DNA of 64,000 nt from Hyphomicrobium sp. (GCA_022844105.1 JALHMJ010000002.1:295836-359835); one strand, 5' to 3'; counted from the first letter of the stretch, positions 52,941 through 62,848 are shown. Numbers and translations: made by a program. Notes: a model not told the origin generated them from the sequence alone.

Positions 52941-53497
52941 TGCCAGCCGGGTTCGCGGCCGTATTGTTGACCGCCGTGATGGCCGGGGAGACCGGATTGG
53001 CCCTGAACCCCCTGCCGGCGTCGTTATCGCAAGATTGTTTCGCAGAGCTCGAAACAGGAACGGCGCCTGAAATCGCCTGCCAGTTTCCCATCACTCCGTC
53101 GCCGCAGGAGCGGGAGGAACTTGAAAAAGGCTCGCGCGGCTATGTCAAAAATTTCTCCTGCCTTCTCACCGTGCGCATTTCGCGCGCTGCGATCGACAAG
53201 GCGCTGACCACCAACGACTACGCGTTCAAAAGCCCCGAACAACCCGTCGTGTGCACCATCACCACCTACAAAAGCACGTTCGATGTGACAGCGACGTTTG
53301 CCCCCGAAGCGACATTCAAGAACGGCGTGGCTGTGTCGGCGACACCCGGCCTCGGCAATGTCAAAGGCATCACGCGTGTCGTTTCCTGGCCCGTCGTGCA
53401 GTTCGTCAACCGCTGGCCTTCCGTCCGTGCAGGCATGTTGACGATCATCAACGCGTACAAAAAGCACAAGGACGCGAAATCACCAGCGGTCCGCTAG
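52937..53497 (+). CDS. Secreted Cys-containing protein, paralog 2
   Basis: A 186-residue protein with an N-terminal hydrophobic segment (AGFAAVLLTAVMAGETGLA) as signal or anchor. It shares with the preceding protein the pattern of EIACQF, NFSCLLTVRISRAAIDKAL, and PVVCTITTYKS, followed by FAPEATFKNGVAVSATPGLGNVKG and a terminal helix. Overlap ATGATG with the upstream stop suggests coupling. Function is unknown. It is somewhat divergent from its neighbour and lacks the Lys/Ala tail. It is convergent with the ABC1-kinase gene, overlapping by four bases at the stop. Confidence 0.75.
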   Translation: MMPAGFAAVLLTAVMAGETGLALNPLPASLSQDCFAELETGTAPEIACQFPITPSPQEREELEKGSRGYVKNFSCLLTVRISRAAIDKALTTNDYAFKSPEQPVVCTITTYKSTFDVTATFAPEATFKNGVAVSATPGLGNVKGITRVVSWPVVQFVNRWPSVRAGMLTIINAYKKHKDAKSPAVR

Positions 53498-54852
53498 CCC
53501 GGCAGCGGTACGCCCGCCTCGCCGAATACGGCTTTCTGCCGCGCGGTCACCGTCTCCAAGTCGAAGCCGTCGATGGTTTCGTTAAACAGGCGATACCAAT
53601 TCTGCTTCGCCGCCAAGTGAAGAAACACACCGCCAAGCCCGATCGCGGCCCGATCCATGAAGACAAACTCGCGCGGCACTTTCACCGGACCTTTTTCTTT
53701 CAATATCTTGTGGACCGCGAACGCCTCTCGACGACCGTATTCACCTGGCTTCGTATCCTCCGCAATGGTTCGCTCGCGATCGTCAAGCAGCGGCCCGTAG
53801 ATAAATCGGGCCCACATCGTCATCGCCTCGATCAGATCCTTCGTGAGGCCGCGAAAGCCCCAGCTTTCGTAAGCAGCAACGATACGCGGCTGATCGTTGG
53901 CCAAGAGACCTCGATAAAGATCGATGACGCCTTCGACGAAGCGTGGCGGAAACGTGCGGATGCAGCCGTAGTCGAGAAGGTTCAAACCACGGGGATGGCC
54001 ATCCTCGCTGAATATGGAGTAGTTGCCCAGATGCGGATCGCCGTGAATGACGCCGACGTGCGAGAACGGATGCCACCACGCCTGAAACATGGCCTGCGCA
54101 ATGCGATTGCGATCCGCCAGACTGTCGTCCTTGTGCGACAGGAGCGGCCGGCCCTCAAGCCAGGACATGGTCAGCAGCCGGCGGGTCGAAAGGTCCGGTT
54201 CGATCTCGGGCACCCGGATCACGGGATCGGTGCGGAAAATCGCATGATACAGCCGCGTGTGCCGCGCCTCGAGCGTGTAATCGAGTTCCTCACGCAACCG
54301 CGCGCCGATCTCCTTCATGATCTCACTCGTGTCGACGGCACTGTCGAAACGGGCGTGCAGCGCGAAAACGACTTTCAACTGTGTCAGATCGGCTTCGACA
54401 GCGGACTGCATGTCGGGATACTGCAGCTTCGCCGCCAAGGCGCGGCCGTCATGTGACGTGGCACGGTGGACCTGCCCGAGCGAGGCCGAAGCGGTTGATT
54501 GTTCCTCGAACGATCCGAAGCGCGACCGCCAGTCGGGTCCCAGCTCAGCCTGCATGCGGCGGCGAACGAACGCCGGCCCCATCGGCGGCGCCTGCGACTG
54601 CAACTGCGAGAGTTCGCGCGCATACTCAGGCGGCAACGCTTCGGGAATGGTCGACAACAATTGCGCGACCTTCATCAGCGGCCCTTTGAGCCCGCCCAGT
54701 GCGGCGGCCAGTTCGGCCGCTTGCGCCTTGTCGTCCGCCTCGATGCCGAACAAGCGCTGGCCAGCGACTTTCGCCGCTACCGAGCCGACATTCGCACCAA
54801 CCTTCGCGTACCGCGCAGCGCGGGCCGAGAAGCGATTGTCTTCACTGGTCAT
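53494..54852 (-). CDS. ABC1/AarF (UbiB-like) family kinase
   Basis: A 452-residue protein-kinase-like enzyme. The KxGQ-type region is GGLKGPLMKVAQLLST near residue 55-70, followed by PPEYARELSQLQSQAPPM, ASASLGQVHRA, the Lys in LAAKLQYP, and catalytic HGDPHLGNYSIF. The Asp of metal binding is in LLDYGCIRTF. Family members affect ubiquinone synthesis or isoprenoid lipid homeostasis. The normal KxGQ motif is altered (KGPLMKVAQ), which is a common bacterial variant. Length is as expected. Confidence 0.9.
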   Translation of the reverse strand: MTSEDNRFSARAARYAKVGANVGSVAAKVAGQRLFGIEADDKAQAAELAAALGGLKGPLMKVAQLLSTIPEALPPEYARELSQLQSQAPPMGPAFVRRRMQAELGPDWRSRFGSFEEQSTASASLGQVHRATSHDGRALAAKLQYPDMQSAVEADLTQLKVVFALHARFDSAVDTSEIMKEIGARLREELDYTLEARHTRLYHAIFRTDPVIRVPEIEPDLSTRRLLTMSWLEGRPLLSHKDDSLADRNRIAQAMFQAWWHPFSHVGVIHGDPHLGNYSIFSEDGHPRGLNLLDYGCIRTFPPRFVEGVIDLYRGLLANDQPRIVAAYESWGFRGLTKDLIEAMTMWARFIYGPLLDDRERTIAEDTKPGEYGRREAFAVHKILKEKGPVKVPREFVFMDRAAIGLGGVFLHLAAKQNWYRLFNETIDGFDLETVTARQKAVFGEAGVPLPG

Positions 54853-54988
54853 GATGGTCCTGATTGGTCCTCGATCTCGGTACGTTGAACTGAGACCAGA
54901 GGATTGCCTGCAATGCGAACCGGCTCCGCGTCATATAGGGAGGAGGACCGCCTCTCGTGAGATCGTCACGGATAAATGAGTGTCCAGG

Positions 54989-56914
54989 CTAGACGGAAAC
55001 CTGCGTGCCGACTTCGACCGCCCGATCCATAGGAATGCGGAAATAAACTGTCGCATCTTCTGCCGTCCGGGCGAGCGCCAGGAACAGCCGTTGCTGCCAG
55101 CGCGGCATTTCCGAATTCGACGCAATCCGCAAAGACCGGCGCGACAGGAAGAACGAGGCGTTCGATACCTCCACGTTCAAGTCCTTGCGTTTGCAGGTCT
55201 CGAAGATCTTTGGAACGTTCGGCGTCTCCATGAAGCCGTAGCGCGCAATCACTTTTGTGAACAGCGGATCGGACTTATCGACTTCAATTCGCTCGTGGCG
55301 CGGGATACGAGGCACATTCTCGGTTTTGATTGACAGAATGATGTTGCGTTCATGCAGGACACGGTTGTGTTTCAAATTATGCATGAGGCAGGTTGGTGCG
55401 TTGTCGACGTCCGCCGAAAGGAATACCGCCGTTCCTGGCACGCGGATCGGAGGTTTGGCTTCGAGCTTGCGGGCAAGCCACGCCAGGTCGGTGTCTTCGC
55501 GACGGATTTTTTGCGTCAAAAGCCGATAACCGCGCACCCAAGTCCACATGGTCGTGAACAAAATCGCCGCCATCAGCAGCGGCAGCCAGCCACCCTCGAA
55601 CACTTTGAGGATATTGGCCATGAAAAACACCTGCTCGATCAAGAGCAGCGGAACGATGATGAGCGCCGTCGCCCAGATCGACCATCCCCAGACCCGCCAC
55701 AGAATGAAGAACCCGATGATTGACGTGATCATCATGTCGGCGGTCACCGCGACACCATAGGCGGCTGCAAGATTGCTCGATGTTCTGAACAAGGCGATGA
55801 CGAACACCACGCCCACGAAAAGCAGCCAGTTGACCTGCGGCAGGTAAATTTGCCCGGCCATCTCTTCGGAAGTATGCCGGACGGCAAGACGCGGCAGCAA
55901 GCCGAGTTGGACCGCCTGCTGGGTCAGCGAAAACGCGCCTGTGATCACCGCCTGGCTGGCAATGACAGTCGCAACCGTCGCCAACATGACGATGGGCAGT
56001 AGCGCCCAATCCGGGTACAGCCGATAAAATGGATTCTCCATCGTCTCGGGATGGGTCAGAACCAGCGCTCCCTGTCCGTAATAATTCAGCAGCAGCGACG
56101 GAAAGACGAAGCATAGCCACGCATATTGGATTGGCCGCCGGCCAAAGTGGCCAAGATCGGCATAGAGCGCTTCTGCCCCGGTGACGGCGAGGAAGACGAG
56201 ACCAAGTATAGTCAGCCCGAGAAGTCCGTTCGACGCCACCAGCCGAACGCCATGATGCGGGCTGAAGGCACTTACAATAGTGGGGTCGTCAGCAATGTGA
56301 ACGAGACCGCCCGCCGCCATGGCGAGAAACCACACCGCGGTGATTGGTCCGAAAAACTTGGCGACCCGTGCCGTGCCGTGGGACTGGACGGCAAACACGC
56401 CCATGATGATGATGATGGAAAGCGGAATAATCCAGTCGTCGAAAGCTGATGAAACGAGCTTCAGTCCTTCAATGGCCGATAACACCGAAATTGCCGGCGT
56501 GATGACGGCATCGCCGTAAAAGAACGAGGCGCCGGCCAATCCAAATGTCAAAATGAGCGGTGCGCTGCGCTTGGCGGCCCTCTGCGCGAGAGCCATCAAG
56601 GCGAACGTACCGCCTTCGCCGTTGTTATCGGCGCGCAGCATGATGAGCACGTATTTCAAAGTGACCGTCAGCAGCAATGCCCAGGTGATCAGCGATAAAA
56701 CGCCGAGGACCGCCTCGCGGCCTTCCAGGCCGCCGGTCTTGGCCGCCACCACGGCTTCACGAAACGCATACAACGGCGATGTCCCGATATCGCCATAGAC
56801 GACGCCGATCGATCCGATGAGTAGCGCCGCGAATTTAGGCTGGGCGGGCGAGGAGTGAGCCGAGCCGGGGGCTGACGAGCCCGCAATGTCGGTTGACGCG
56901 TCGAGTTTTGCCAT
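54989..56914 (-). CDS. kup: Potassium uptake protein Kup
   Basis: A 641-residue protein with about 12 membrane helices and a ~150-residue C-terminal soluble part. GSIGVVYGDIGTSPLYAFREAV is the family start motif and MLRADNNGEGGTFALMALAQR is the second. It is a K+/H+ symporter of the KUP/HAK/KT family. The start codon at 56914 lies in the 3' arm of a perfect hairpin, annotated separately. Length is normal. Confidence 0.95.
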   Translation of the reverse strand: MAKLDASTDIAGSSAPGSAHSSPAQPKFAALLIGSIGVVYGDIGTSPLYAFREAVVAAKTGGLEGREAVLGVLSLITWALLLTVTLKYVLIMLRADNNGEGGTFALMALAQRAAKRSAPLILTFGLAGASFFYGDAVITPAISVLSAIEGLKLVSSAFDDWIIPLSIIIIMGVFAVQSHGTARVAKFFGPITAVWFLAMAAGGLVHIADDPTIVSAFSPHHGVRLVASNGLLGLTILGLVFLAVTGAEALYADLGHFGRRPIQYAWLCFVFPSLLLNYYGQGALVLTHPETMENPFYRLYPDWALLPIVMLATVATVIASQAVITGAFSLTQQAVQLGLLPRLAVRHTSEEMAGQIYLPQVNWLLFVGVVFVIALFRTSSNLAAAYGVAVTADMMITSIIGFFILWRVWGWSIWATALIIVPLLLIEQVFFMANILKVFEGGWLPLLMAAILFTTMWTWVRGYRLLTQKIRREDTDLAWLARKLEAKPPIRVPGTAVFLSADVDNAPTCLMHNLKHNRVLHERNIILSIKTENVPRIPRHERIEVDKSDPLFTKVIARYGFMETPNVPKIFETCKRKDLNVEVSNASFFLSRRSLRIASNSEMPRWQQRLFLALARTAEDATVYFRIPMDRAVEVGTQVSV

Positions 56915-56949
56915 GCTGCGTCCTGATAGGCCTGCTGCGACGCAGCATG
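56912..56949 (-). promoter_or_regulatory. Hairpin sequestering the kup start codon and ribosome site
   Basis: On the mRNA (minus) strand, CATGCTGCGTC (56949-56939) pairs perfectly with GACGCAGCATG (56922-56912) around a 16-base loop. The 3' arm contains the kup AUG and the AGGA site borders it. A second, mutually exclusive small stem is possible (GCTGC-GTC-GCAGC at 56946-56934) using the 5' arm. The arrangement suggests translation control; the signal is unknown. Confidence 0.6.
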
Positions 56950-57093
56950 AGTCGGGCGTACGCCCGTCTAGAGCGGGCGGGAAGACATCAATTTACGTTC
57001 CACAGTAAATAATACCCTTGACGAGCGCTCTTTCATCAATCCTTGGCGCGAATATGAGACGCCTGACAAGGCAAAAAGATCCTGTCTTTCGGA

Positions 57094-57672
57094 TTACGGC
57101 GGACCTGCGTCAGGGATGACAAAAAGAACACCACCACTGCGGACCCCCGGCGGCTCCTCCATCACCGCCATTTCCAGGAGGTCGTGTGTCAGGGTCCGCG
57201 TGACCAGCGCTTCAAGACGGCCCCGCACGCGAACGTAAGGCTTGATGGCACCAGTCTTGGCATCGACGGCAAATCGCAGCGGATGCTCCGGCCCGCAGCT
57301 AATGACGTCATCGACGTTCGTCCGGAACATAATGACTTGCCGAAGCGCCGAACCGCCGACCTCCATCTCGACGGCCAGGAAGGGCGCATCGGCGACCGCG
57401 ACGTCGACCTTTTCCGCCGGTGTGACGAGATACGTTTTGCCATCCGCATCCTTGCGCAAAACACTCGCAAATAGCCGCACCAGCGCCGGGCGCTCGATCG
57501 GCGATTGACGATACAGCCAAGACCCATCCGCACGGATCGCAAGGCCGATGTCGCCGCAGTACGGTGGATTCCAGGTGTCAACCGGCGGATGTCCTCCGTC
57601 AGCTCCCGTTCTGACCATCTCCGCCAATTCGCCGAGGCGCCATCCGGCATCGTTATCGCTCTTGTTTTCCAT
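57094..57672 (-). CDS. DUF1285 family protein
   Basis: A 192-residue protein. GHPPVDTWNPPYCGDIGLAIRADGSWLYRQSPIERPALVRLFASVLR is the DUF1285 hallmark, with the N-terminal PP-domain and a second half (DGKTYLVTPAEKVDVAVADAPFLAVEMEV). Function is unknown, although the family is widespread in proteobacteria. The ATG at 57672 is preferred to a GTG one codon earlier. It is divergent from a MoxR operon. Confidence 0.88.
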   Translation of the reverse strand: MENKSDNDAGWRLGELAEMVRTGADGGHPPVDTWNPPYCGDIGLAIRADGSWLYRQSPIERPALVRLFASVLRKDADGKTYLVTPAEKVDVAVADAPFLAVEMEVGGSALRQVIMFRTNVDDVISCGPEHPLRFAVDAKTGAIKPYVRVRGRLEALVTRTLTHDLLEMAVMEEPPGVRSGGVLFVIPDAGPP

Positions 57673-57675
57673 CAC

Positions 57676-57926
57676 TCAATCGCGCGTCCTTGCACGCTAA
57701 GACTTGAGGCAAAAGCCGAACCCGTTACACAGGTTTAACTTGACCGGAGAGGGTCCCGGACAGCCACTATCCAGCTCCATCGTCAGTCCTGCGCGGCCGC
57801 TGTACGGCAGCCACGGCATATGTAACGGTACGTCGATGGCCAACCTTGCACAGGTCGACCTACCCTGCATTGGTTAGGAAGACTTTTCAAAGGTCAATCG
57901 CCCCATTCGAAGGGCATGGAGCTTCA
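57676..57926. other. Divergent intergenic region
   Basis: A gap of 251 bases between the DUF1285 gene and the MoxR operon, holding both promoters by position. GGAG just before the ATG at 57927 is the ribosome site. No other element was recognised. Confidence 0.45.
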
Positions 57927-58925
57927 ATGACAGTTCTGACGTCGACGGATGAGAACATTGTGCCCCGACTCGAGGCGGCGGCGCATCAGGTGCAGCGTGC
58001 TCACAAGTCCGCCGCTAGCGTCATCTACGGCCAGGACATCGTTATTGAACGCACGCTGATCACGTTGCTCTCCGGCGGGCACGCCTTGCTGATTGGCGTG
58101 CCGGGACTGGCCAAAACGCTTCTCGTTGATACTTTGGGCAAGGTCCTCGGCCTCGACGCCAAGCGCATTCAGTTCACGCCCGACCTCATGCCCTCCGACA
58201 TCATCGGCGCGGAAGTCCTCGAAGAATCGGCGACCAAATCGCGTTCGTTCCGCTTTATCAAGGGCCCCATCTTCACTCAGCTCCTGATGGCCGACGAAAT
58301 CAACCGCGCCTCGCCCAAGACGCAGTCGGCACTGTTACAGGCGATGCAGGAGCATCATGTCACCGTTGCCGGTCAGCGGCACGACATCCCGACGCCGTTC
58401 CATGTTTTGGCAACGCAAAACCCGCTCGAGCAGGAAGGCACCTATCCCCTCCCCGAGGCCCAGCTCGACCGCTTCCTCCTCCAGATCGACGTCACCTATC
58501 CCGATCTCGCCGCCGAACGCCGGATGCTCTATTCGACGACCGGCACCGAAGAGCGCCGCCTCGAAACGGTGATGACCGGCCCGGAACTGATCTCCATCCA
58601 GCGGCTCGTGCGCCAGATCCCGGTTCCCGATCGCGTCGTTGAGGCGATCCTGACACTCGTCCGCTCCGCCCGCCCTGGCACCGGCTCGGAAACCGAAGTC
58701 GACCGCTACATCGCCTGGGGGCCCGGCCCGCGTGCCAGCCAGGCGCTGATGTTGGCCGTGCGCGCCAAGGCCTTGATCGATGGCCGCCTCGCGCCCTCGG
58801 TCGATGATGTGGTCGGTCTGGCCGAACCAATTCTCAAGCACCGCATGGCGCTGAAATTCGCAGCCCGCGCCGACAACGAGGATCTTTCCGGGATCATCGC
58901 GCGCTTGGCCGCGAAAGCCGGATAG
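57927..58925 (+). CDS. MoxR-family AAA+ ATPase
   Basis: A 332-residue ATPase. Walker A is GVPGLAKT at residues 57-64, Walker B LLMADEINRASP near 119-130, and QNPLEQEGTYPLPEAQLDRF carries sensor 1 and the arginine-finger region typical of MoxR. The C-terminal lid is near ISIQRLVRQIPVPD. MoxR ATPases act as chaperones for vWA/MIDAS protein partners. Three such partners follow in one operon. The ATG at 57927 has GGAG upstream; the upstream in-frame codons lack one. Confidence 0.93.
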   Translation: MTVLTSTDENIVPRLEAAAHQVQRAHKSAASVIYGQDIVIERTLITLLSGGHALLIGVPGLAKTLLVDTLGKVLGLDAKRIQFTPDLMPSDIIGAEVLEESATKSRSFRFIKGPIFTQLLMADEINRASPKTQSALLQAMQEHHVTVAGQRHDIPTPFHVLATQNPLEQEGTYPLPEAQLDRFLLQIDVTYPDLAAERRMLYSTTGTEERRLETVMTGPELISIQRLVRQIPVPDRVVEAILTLVRSARPGTGSETEVDRYIAWGPGPRASQALMLAVRAKALIDGRLAPSVDDVVGLAEPILKHRMALKFAARADNEDLSGIIARLAAKAG

Positions 58926-58933
58926 CGCCGCAC

Positions 58934-59902
58934 ATGGCATCCACGGCGGAAAACTGGTCGACAGCTGAGGCTTCAGACGGCAACAGCCACGCGCTGCGGC
59001 GTTTGCAGGAAAGCGCGCACGCGCTGGCCGAGCGCTTGCCGGATCTCCTCATCGACGCCAAACGAATATCGCAGACGGTCGCGCACGGCATCCACGGCCG
59101 CCGCCGGTCGGGTCCGGGTGAAACGTTCTGGCAATTCCGGACTTACGAGAGTACCGATAGCGCCCAGCTGATCGATTGGCGCCGCTCCGCTTCCTCTGAT
59201 CACGTGTATGTGCGCGAACGCGAATGGGAAGCCGCCCACACTGTTTGGGTGTGGAGTGATTTGTCCGCGTCGATGGATTTCAAAAGCCACCTGTCCGCGA
59301 TCACCAAGCGCGACCGCGCCGTGACCCTCATGCTCGCATCCGCAGAATTGCTCATGCGCGGCGGCGAGCGCATTGGGTTGATGGCGATGGCGCAGCCGTC
59401 CGGCAGCCGCAAGATTGCAACGCTCCTCGCCGAAGCCATCATCGCCAATATTGCGACCCCGCTGATCAGCAAGAGCCGGCCGCCCTCGCAACAAATTCCG
59501 CGCCACGCCGAAGTTCTTCTGTTCGGCGATTTTCTGGCTCCGGTTCCAGCCATCCGCGAGCGCATCGAAGAACTCGCCGCTCTCGGGGCACGCGGCCACA
59601 TGGTCCAGATCCTCGATCCGGCCGAAGAGACGCTGCCCTACGACGGCCGCGCCGAGTTCGCCAACCCATCCGGCCGCGAACGCTTCCTCGCCGATCGCGT
59701 CGAAACGTTGCGCGGCGAATATCAGCAGCGTCTGGCCGAACATCGCGCCCAGATCGAAGAATTCACCCATCGGCTCGGATGGTCTTTCCTGGTGCATCAC
59801 ACCGACCGCCCGGCGACCGAGCCGCTCCTGACCCTCGTCATGCGACTCGCCGGTGAGATGGGAGCGGTCTACCGCGCCGGGTCAGCGGCGGAGGCGCAAT
59901 GA
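58934..59902 (+). CDS. DUF58 domain protein (vWA-like)
   Basis: A 322-residue protein. GRRRSGPGETFWQFRTYESTDSAQLIDWRRSASSDHVYVREREWE is the DUF58 signature. The MIDAS-type motif DLSAS (SDLSASMDF) is intact. It follows the MoxR gene by eight bases and overlaps the next gene by four, so the whole group is one operon. DUF58 proteins are typical partners of MoxR ATPases. The target of this set is unknown. Confidence 0.9.
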   Translation: MASTAENWSTAEASDGNSHALRRLQESAHALAERLPDLLIDAKRISQTVAHGIHGRRRSGPGETFWQFRTYESTDSAQLIDWRRSASSDHVYVREREWEAAHTVWVWSDLSASMDFKSHLSAITKRDRAVTLMLASAELLMRGGERIGLMAMAQPSGSRKIATLLAEAIIANIATPLISKSRPPSQQIPRHAEVLLFGDFLAPVPAIRERIEELAALGARGHMVQILDPAEETLPYDGRAEFANPSGRERFLADRVETLRGEYQQRLAEHRAQIEEFTHRLGWSFLVHHTDRPATEPLLTLVMRLAGEMGAVYRAGSAAEAQ

Positions 59903-62838
59903 TGGGCCTCTCGACGCTGGCTTTTCTCAATCCCTGGCTGCTCACCGCGCTCGCCACGTTGCCGCTCATTTACTGGCTGCTGCGCACCGTTCCTCCGCGC
60001 CCGCGCCAGATTGAATTTCCGCCAACCCGTATTCTGGTCGGCATCGAGAATAAGGAAAAGACACCGGCGAAGACCCCGTGGTGGCTGCTGCTCATCCGGC
60101 TGCTGGCCGCGGCCCTCGTCATTTTCGCGCTGGCCGAACCGGTGCTCAATCCGCAAACCCAGTCACCCATCAAAGGCGACGGCCCCGTTATTCTTGCCGT
60201 CGACAATGGCTGGGCATCGGCGGGCCAATGGGATCAGCGTCTCGCTTTGGTTGAACGACTGATCGATGAAGCCGAACGCGACAATCGCCCCGTCGCCGTC
60301 TTTGGGACCGCGGCCACCACCAAAGCCCCCGCGATCAAGCTCGAAGCGCCCGTGGACGCTCGCGCCACCGCGGCAGCGCTACAGCCGCAGCCGTTCGCAC
60401 CGGATCGAGCCGCCCTTGTCGGCGCCCTGGAAACTGCGCTCAAAACCGCCGGAGCAACGACGGCCAGTGTTGTCTGGCTTAGCGACGGTATCGATCATGA
60501 CGGCAAGGGCGCGGCGTTTGCAGCCGCGCTCGCTCAAACGGCCGGTGATGGGAATCTCTCTGTCGCCGACGTCGCGAGCGGCAGCGAACCTTTGGGTCTG
60601 TCCGCCTCAGTCGGAGCCGACGGCAAATTGACCGCTCGCATTGTTCGCGCTGTCGGCAATGTCCGCGCCGGGTTCGTGCATGCCTATTCGGCCCGCAGTC
60701 AACGACTAGGCGAAACGCCATTTCAATTTGCCGCCGACGAAACGATCACCACCGCTCAAATCGAACTGCCGCTTGAGTTGCGCAATCAGGTGACGCGCCT
60801 TGAAATCGCGGGCACTCGATCCGCCGGCAGCGTCAGCCTTCTCGATCAGCGCTCGCAGTGGCAGCGCGTCGGGCTGATCAGCGGCGAAGCGCAAGAGCAG
60901 GCCCAACCGCTGCTCGCGCCGCTCTACTACATCCAGCGCGCCGTGCAGCCCTATTCCGAACTCATCATCCCGAAAGAAAAAAACCTCGTCGCCGGGATCA
61001 AGAAAATCATCGATGATCGCGCCAGCCTCATGATGCTGGCCGACATCGGAACGATTTCGGGCGATGCTGCTGAGCGCGTCACGAAATGGGTCGAAAAAGG
61101 CGGCGTACTCGTACGCTTCGCTGGCCCACGCCTGGAAAAAGGCGGCGACGAACTGCTCCCCGTCGGACTGCGTGCCGGTGGCCGGACGCTGGGTGGAGCG
61201 TTGTCCTGGTCAACCCCGCAACCGCTTGCGCCATTCGATGAGTCGAGCATTTTTGCAGGTCTCACCATTCCCGCCGACGTCACGATTAAGCGGCAAGTTC
61301 TCGCCGATCCCGCTTTGCTCACACCCGAAGTCAAGGTTTGGGCGCGGCTCAATGACGGTACCCCGCTCGTGACTGCAGTCCGCAAAGGCGAAGGCTATCT
61401 GATCCTGTTCCATGTGACGGCGAATTCCGATTGGTCCAACCTGCCGATCTCCGGCCTCTTTGTCGAAATGCTGCGGCGGATCACGGAACTTGGCACCCTG
61501 ACCGCCGCACTCGCGACCGAGGGCGACGGCACCGCGACCGCCGATGTGAATGCTGTCGCCGCGGCCCCGGAAACGTTGGCGCCGGTGCAAACGCTCGACG
61601 GCTTTGGATCGTTAAAACCACCGCCTCCGACAGCGCAGGCGCTGAAGCGATCCGAAGCCGACAAAACAAAAGCCAGCCTCGACCATCCGCCGGGCTATTA
61701 CGGCGCTGGATCGGCGCCGCGCGCGATCAACGCAGTGACGCAACAGATGGCGCTGACGCCGCTACCACCGCCACCGACCGGCACCGAGCGTCTTGGCTAT
61801 GACGAAGAAGGCACCACACCGTTGAAGTCGGCTTTATTGTTGACCGCCCTGGCACTGCTCTTTGCCGATGTCATCGCCGTGCTCTTACTGATGGGCGGAC
61901 TGACAGCTCTGCTGCGACCAGCCGCTAAGACGGCAGCCATCGCACTCGCCGTCTGGGCGACCGCACCGCCCCCGGCCGTGGCACAAGACTTCGATTTGCC
62001 GAGCCGTTTCAATTTCCCCGGTCGCATGCCGGCAGAAAAACCGACCGTCACAGTTCCCGCCGAAGTCGCACCCGCCGACCAGTCGTCGGTGGAAGCGACC
62101 GCCAACGTTACGTTCGGCTACGTCATGACCGGTGATGCCAACGTCGATCAGGTGAGCAAGCAGGGCCTGTCGGGTCTCATGAAAGTCCTGCGCGCCCGCA
62201 CCGCCGTTGAACCCGGTGAACCGCGCGGCGTCGACATCACGAAAGACGAAATCGCATTCTACCCTGTCCTCTACTGGCCGGTCCTCGACGATCCGCAACC
62301 GCTCGCCGATGAGACACTGGCCAAGATCGACGCCTACATGAAACAGGGTGGCATGATCGTGTTCGACACCCGCGACTACGGCAACGGTCTGCCGACCGGC
62401 ATGGCCATGGCCGGCGAGCGTGGCCCCGCGTTGCAGCGGCTGATCGGCAAGCTCGACATCCCGCGTCTGGAACCCGCGCCCGACGATCACGTTCTGACCA
62501 AATCATTCTACCTGCTGCAATCGTTCCCCGGCCGCTGGGACGGCGGTCAACTCTGGGTCGAGGCGCAAGAACGCAGCGAGGATGGATCGGACAACGAGGA
62601 TCGCAAGGCTCGCCAAGCCGACGGCGTTTCCTCCATCCTCATCACGCCCAACGATTTTGCATCCGCCTGGGCGCTCGATGACAGCGGCGCGCCACTCTAT
62701 GCGGTGACGCCTGGCGGCGAACGCCAGCGCGAAATGGCGCTCCGCACCGGGATCAATATCGTCATGCACGCTCTGACCGGCAACTACAAAGCCGATCAGG
62801 TCCACGTGCCGGCTCTGCTCGAACGGCTGGGGCAGTGA
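59899..62838 (+). CDS. BatA-like/DUF4159 membrane protein
   Basis: A 979-residue protein. Residues 1-85 hold the BatA-type N-terminus with two helices (FLNPWLLTALATLPLIYWLLR; LLLIRLLAAALVIFALAEPVL). A vWA-like region follows, but the MIDAS site is degraded (VDNGWAS, lacking DxSxS). Two more helices lie near 640-690 (LLLTALALLFADVIAVLLLMGG). The C-terminal part from about residue 720 matches DUF4159 (VTFGYV-type start, LYWPVLDDPQPLADETLAKIDAYMKQGG, IVFDTRDYG). It overlaps the DUF58 gene by four bases. A MoxR partner by context. Confidence 0.9.
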   Translation: MMGLSTLAFLNPWLLTALATLPLIYWLLRTVPPRPRQIEFPPTRILVGIENKEKTPAKTPWWLLLIRLLAAALVIFALAEPVLNPQTQSPIKGDGPVILAVDNGWASAGQWDQRLALVERLIDEAERDNRPVAVFGTAATTKAPAIKLEAPVDARATAAALQPQPFAPDRAALVGALETALKTAGATTASVVWLSDGIDHDGKGAAFAAALAQTAGDGNLSVADVASGSEPLGLSASVGADGKLTARIVRAVGNVRAGFVHAYSARSQRLGETPFQFAADETITTAQIELPLELRNQVTRLEIAGTRSAGSVSLLDQRSQWQRVGLISGEAQEQAQPLLAPLYYIQRAVQPYSELIIPKEKNLVAGIKKIIDDRASLMMLADIGTISGDAAERVTKWVEKGGVLVRFAGPRLEKGGDELLPVGLRAGGRTLGGALSWSTPQPLAPFDESSIFAGLTIPADVTIKRQVLADPALLTPEVKVWARLNDGTPLVTAVRKGEGYLILFHVTANSDWSNLPISGLFVEMLRRITELGTLTAALATEGDGTATADVNAVAAAPETLAPVQTLDGFGSLKPPPPTAQALKRSEADKTKASLDHPPGYYGAGSAPRAINAVTQQMALTPLPPPPTGTERLGYDEEGTTPLKSALLLTALALLFADVIAVLLLMGGLTALLRPAAKTAAIALAVWATAPPPAVAQDFDLPSRFNFPGRMPAEKPTVTVPAEVAPADQSSVEATANVTFGYVMTGDANVDQVSKQGLSGLMKVLRARTAVEPGEPRGVDITKDEIAFYPVLYWPVLDDPQPLADETLAKIDAYMKQGGMIVFDTRDYGNGLPTGMAMAGERGPALQRLIGKLDIPRLEPAPDDHVLTKSFYLLQSFPGRWDGGQLWVEAQERSEDGSDNEDRKARQADGVSSILITPNDFASAWALDDSGAPLYAVTPGGERQREMALRTGINIVMHALTGNYKADQVHVPALLERLGQ

Positions 62839-62848
62839 GGATACGCAC

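Noticed and set aside
53251-54456. 401-codon frame on the + strand
   Set aside because: It is antisense to the ABC1 kinase gene and overlaps the secreted paralog 2; no family pattern.
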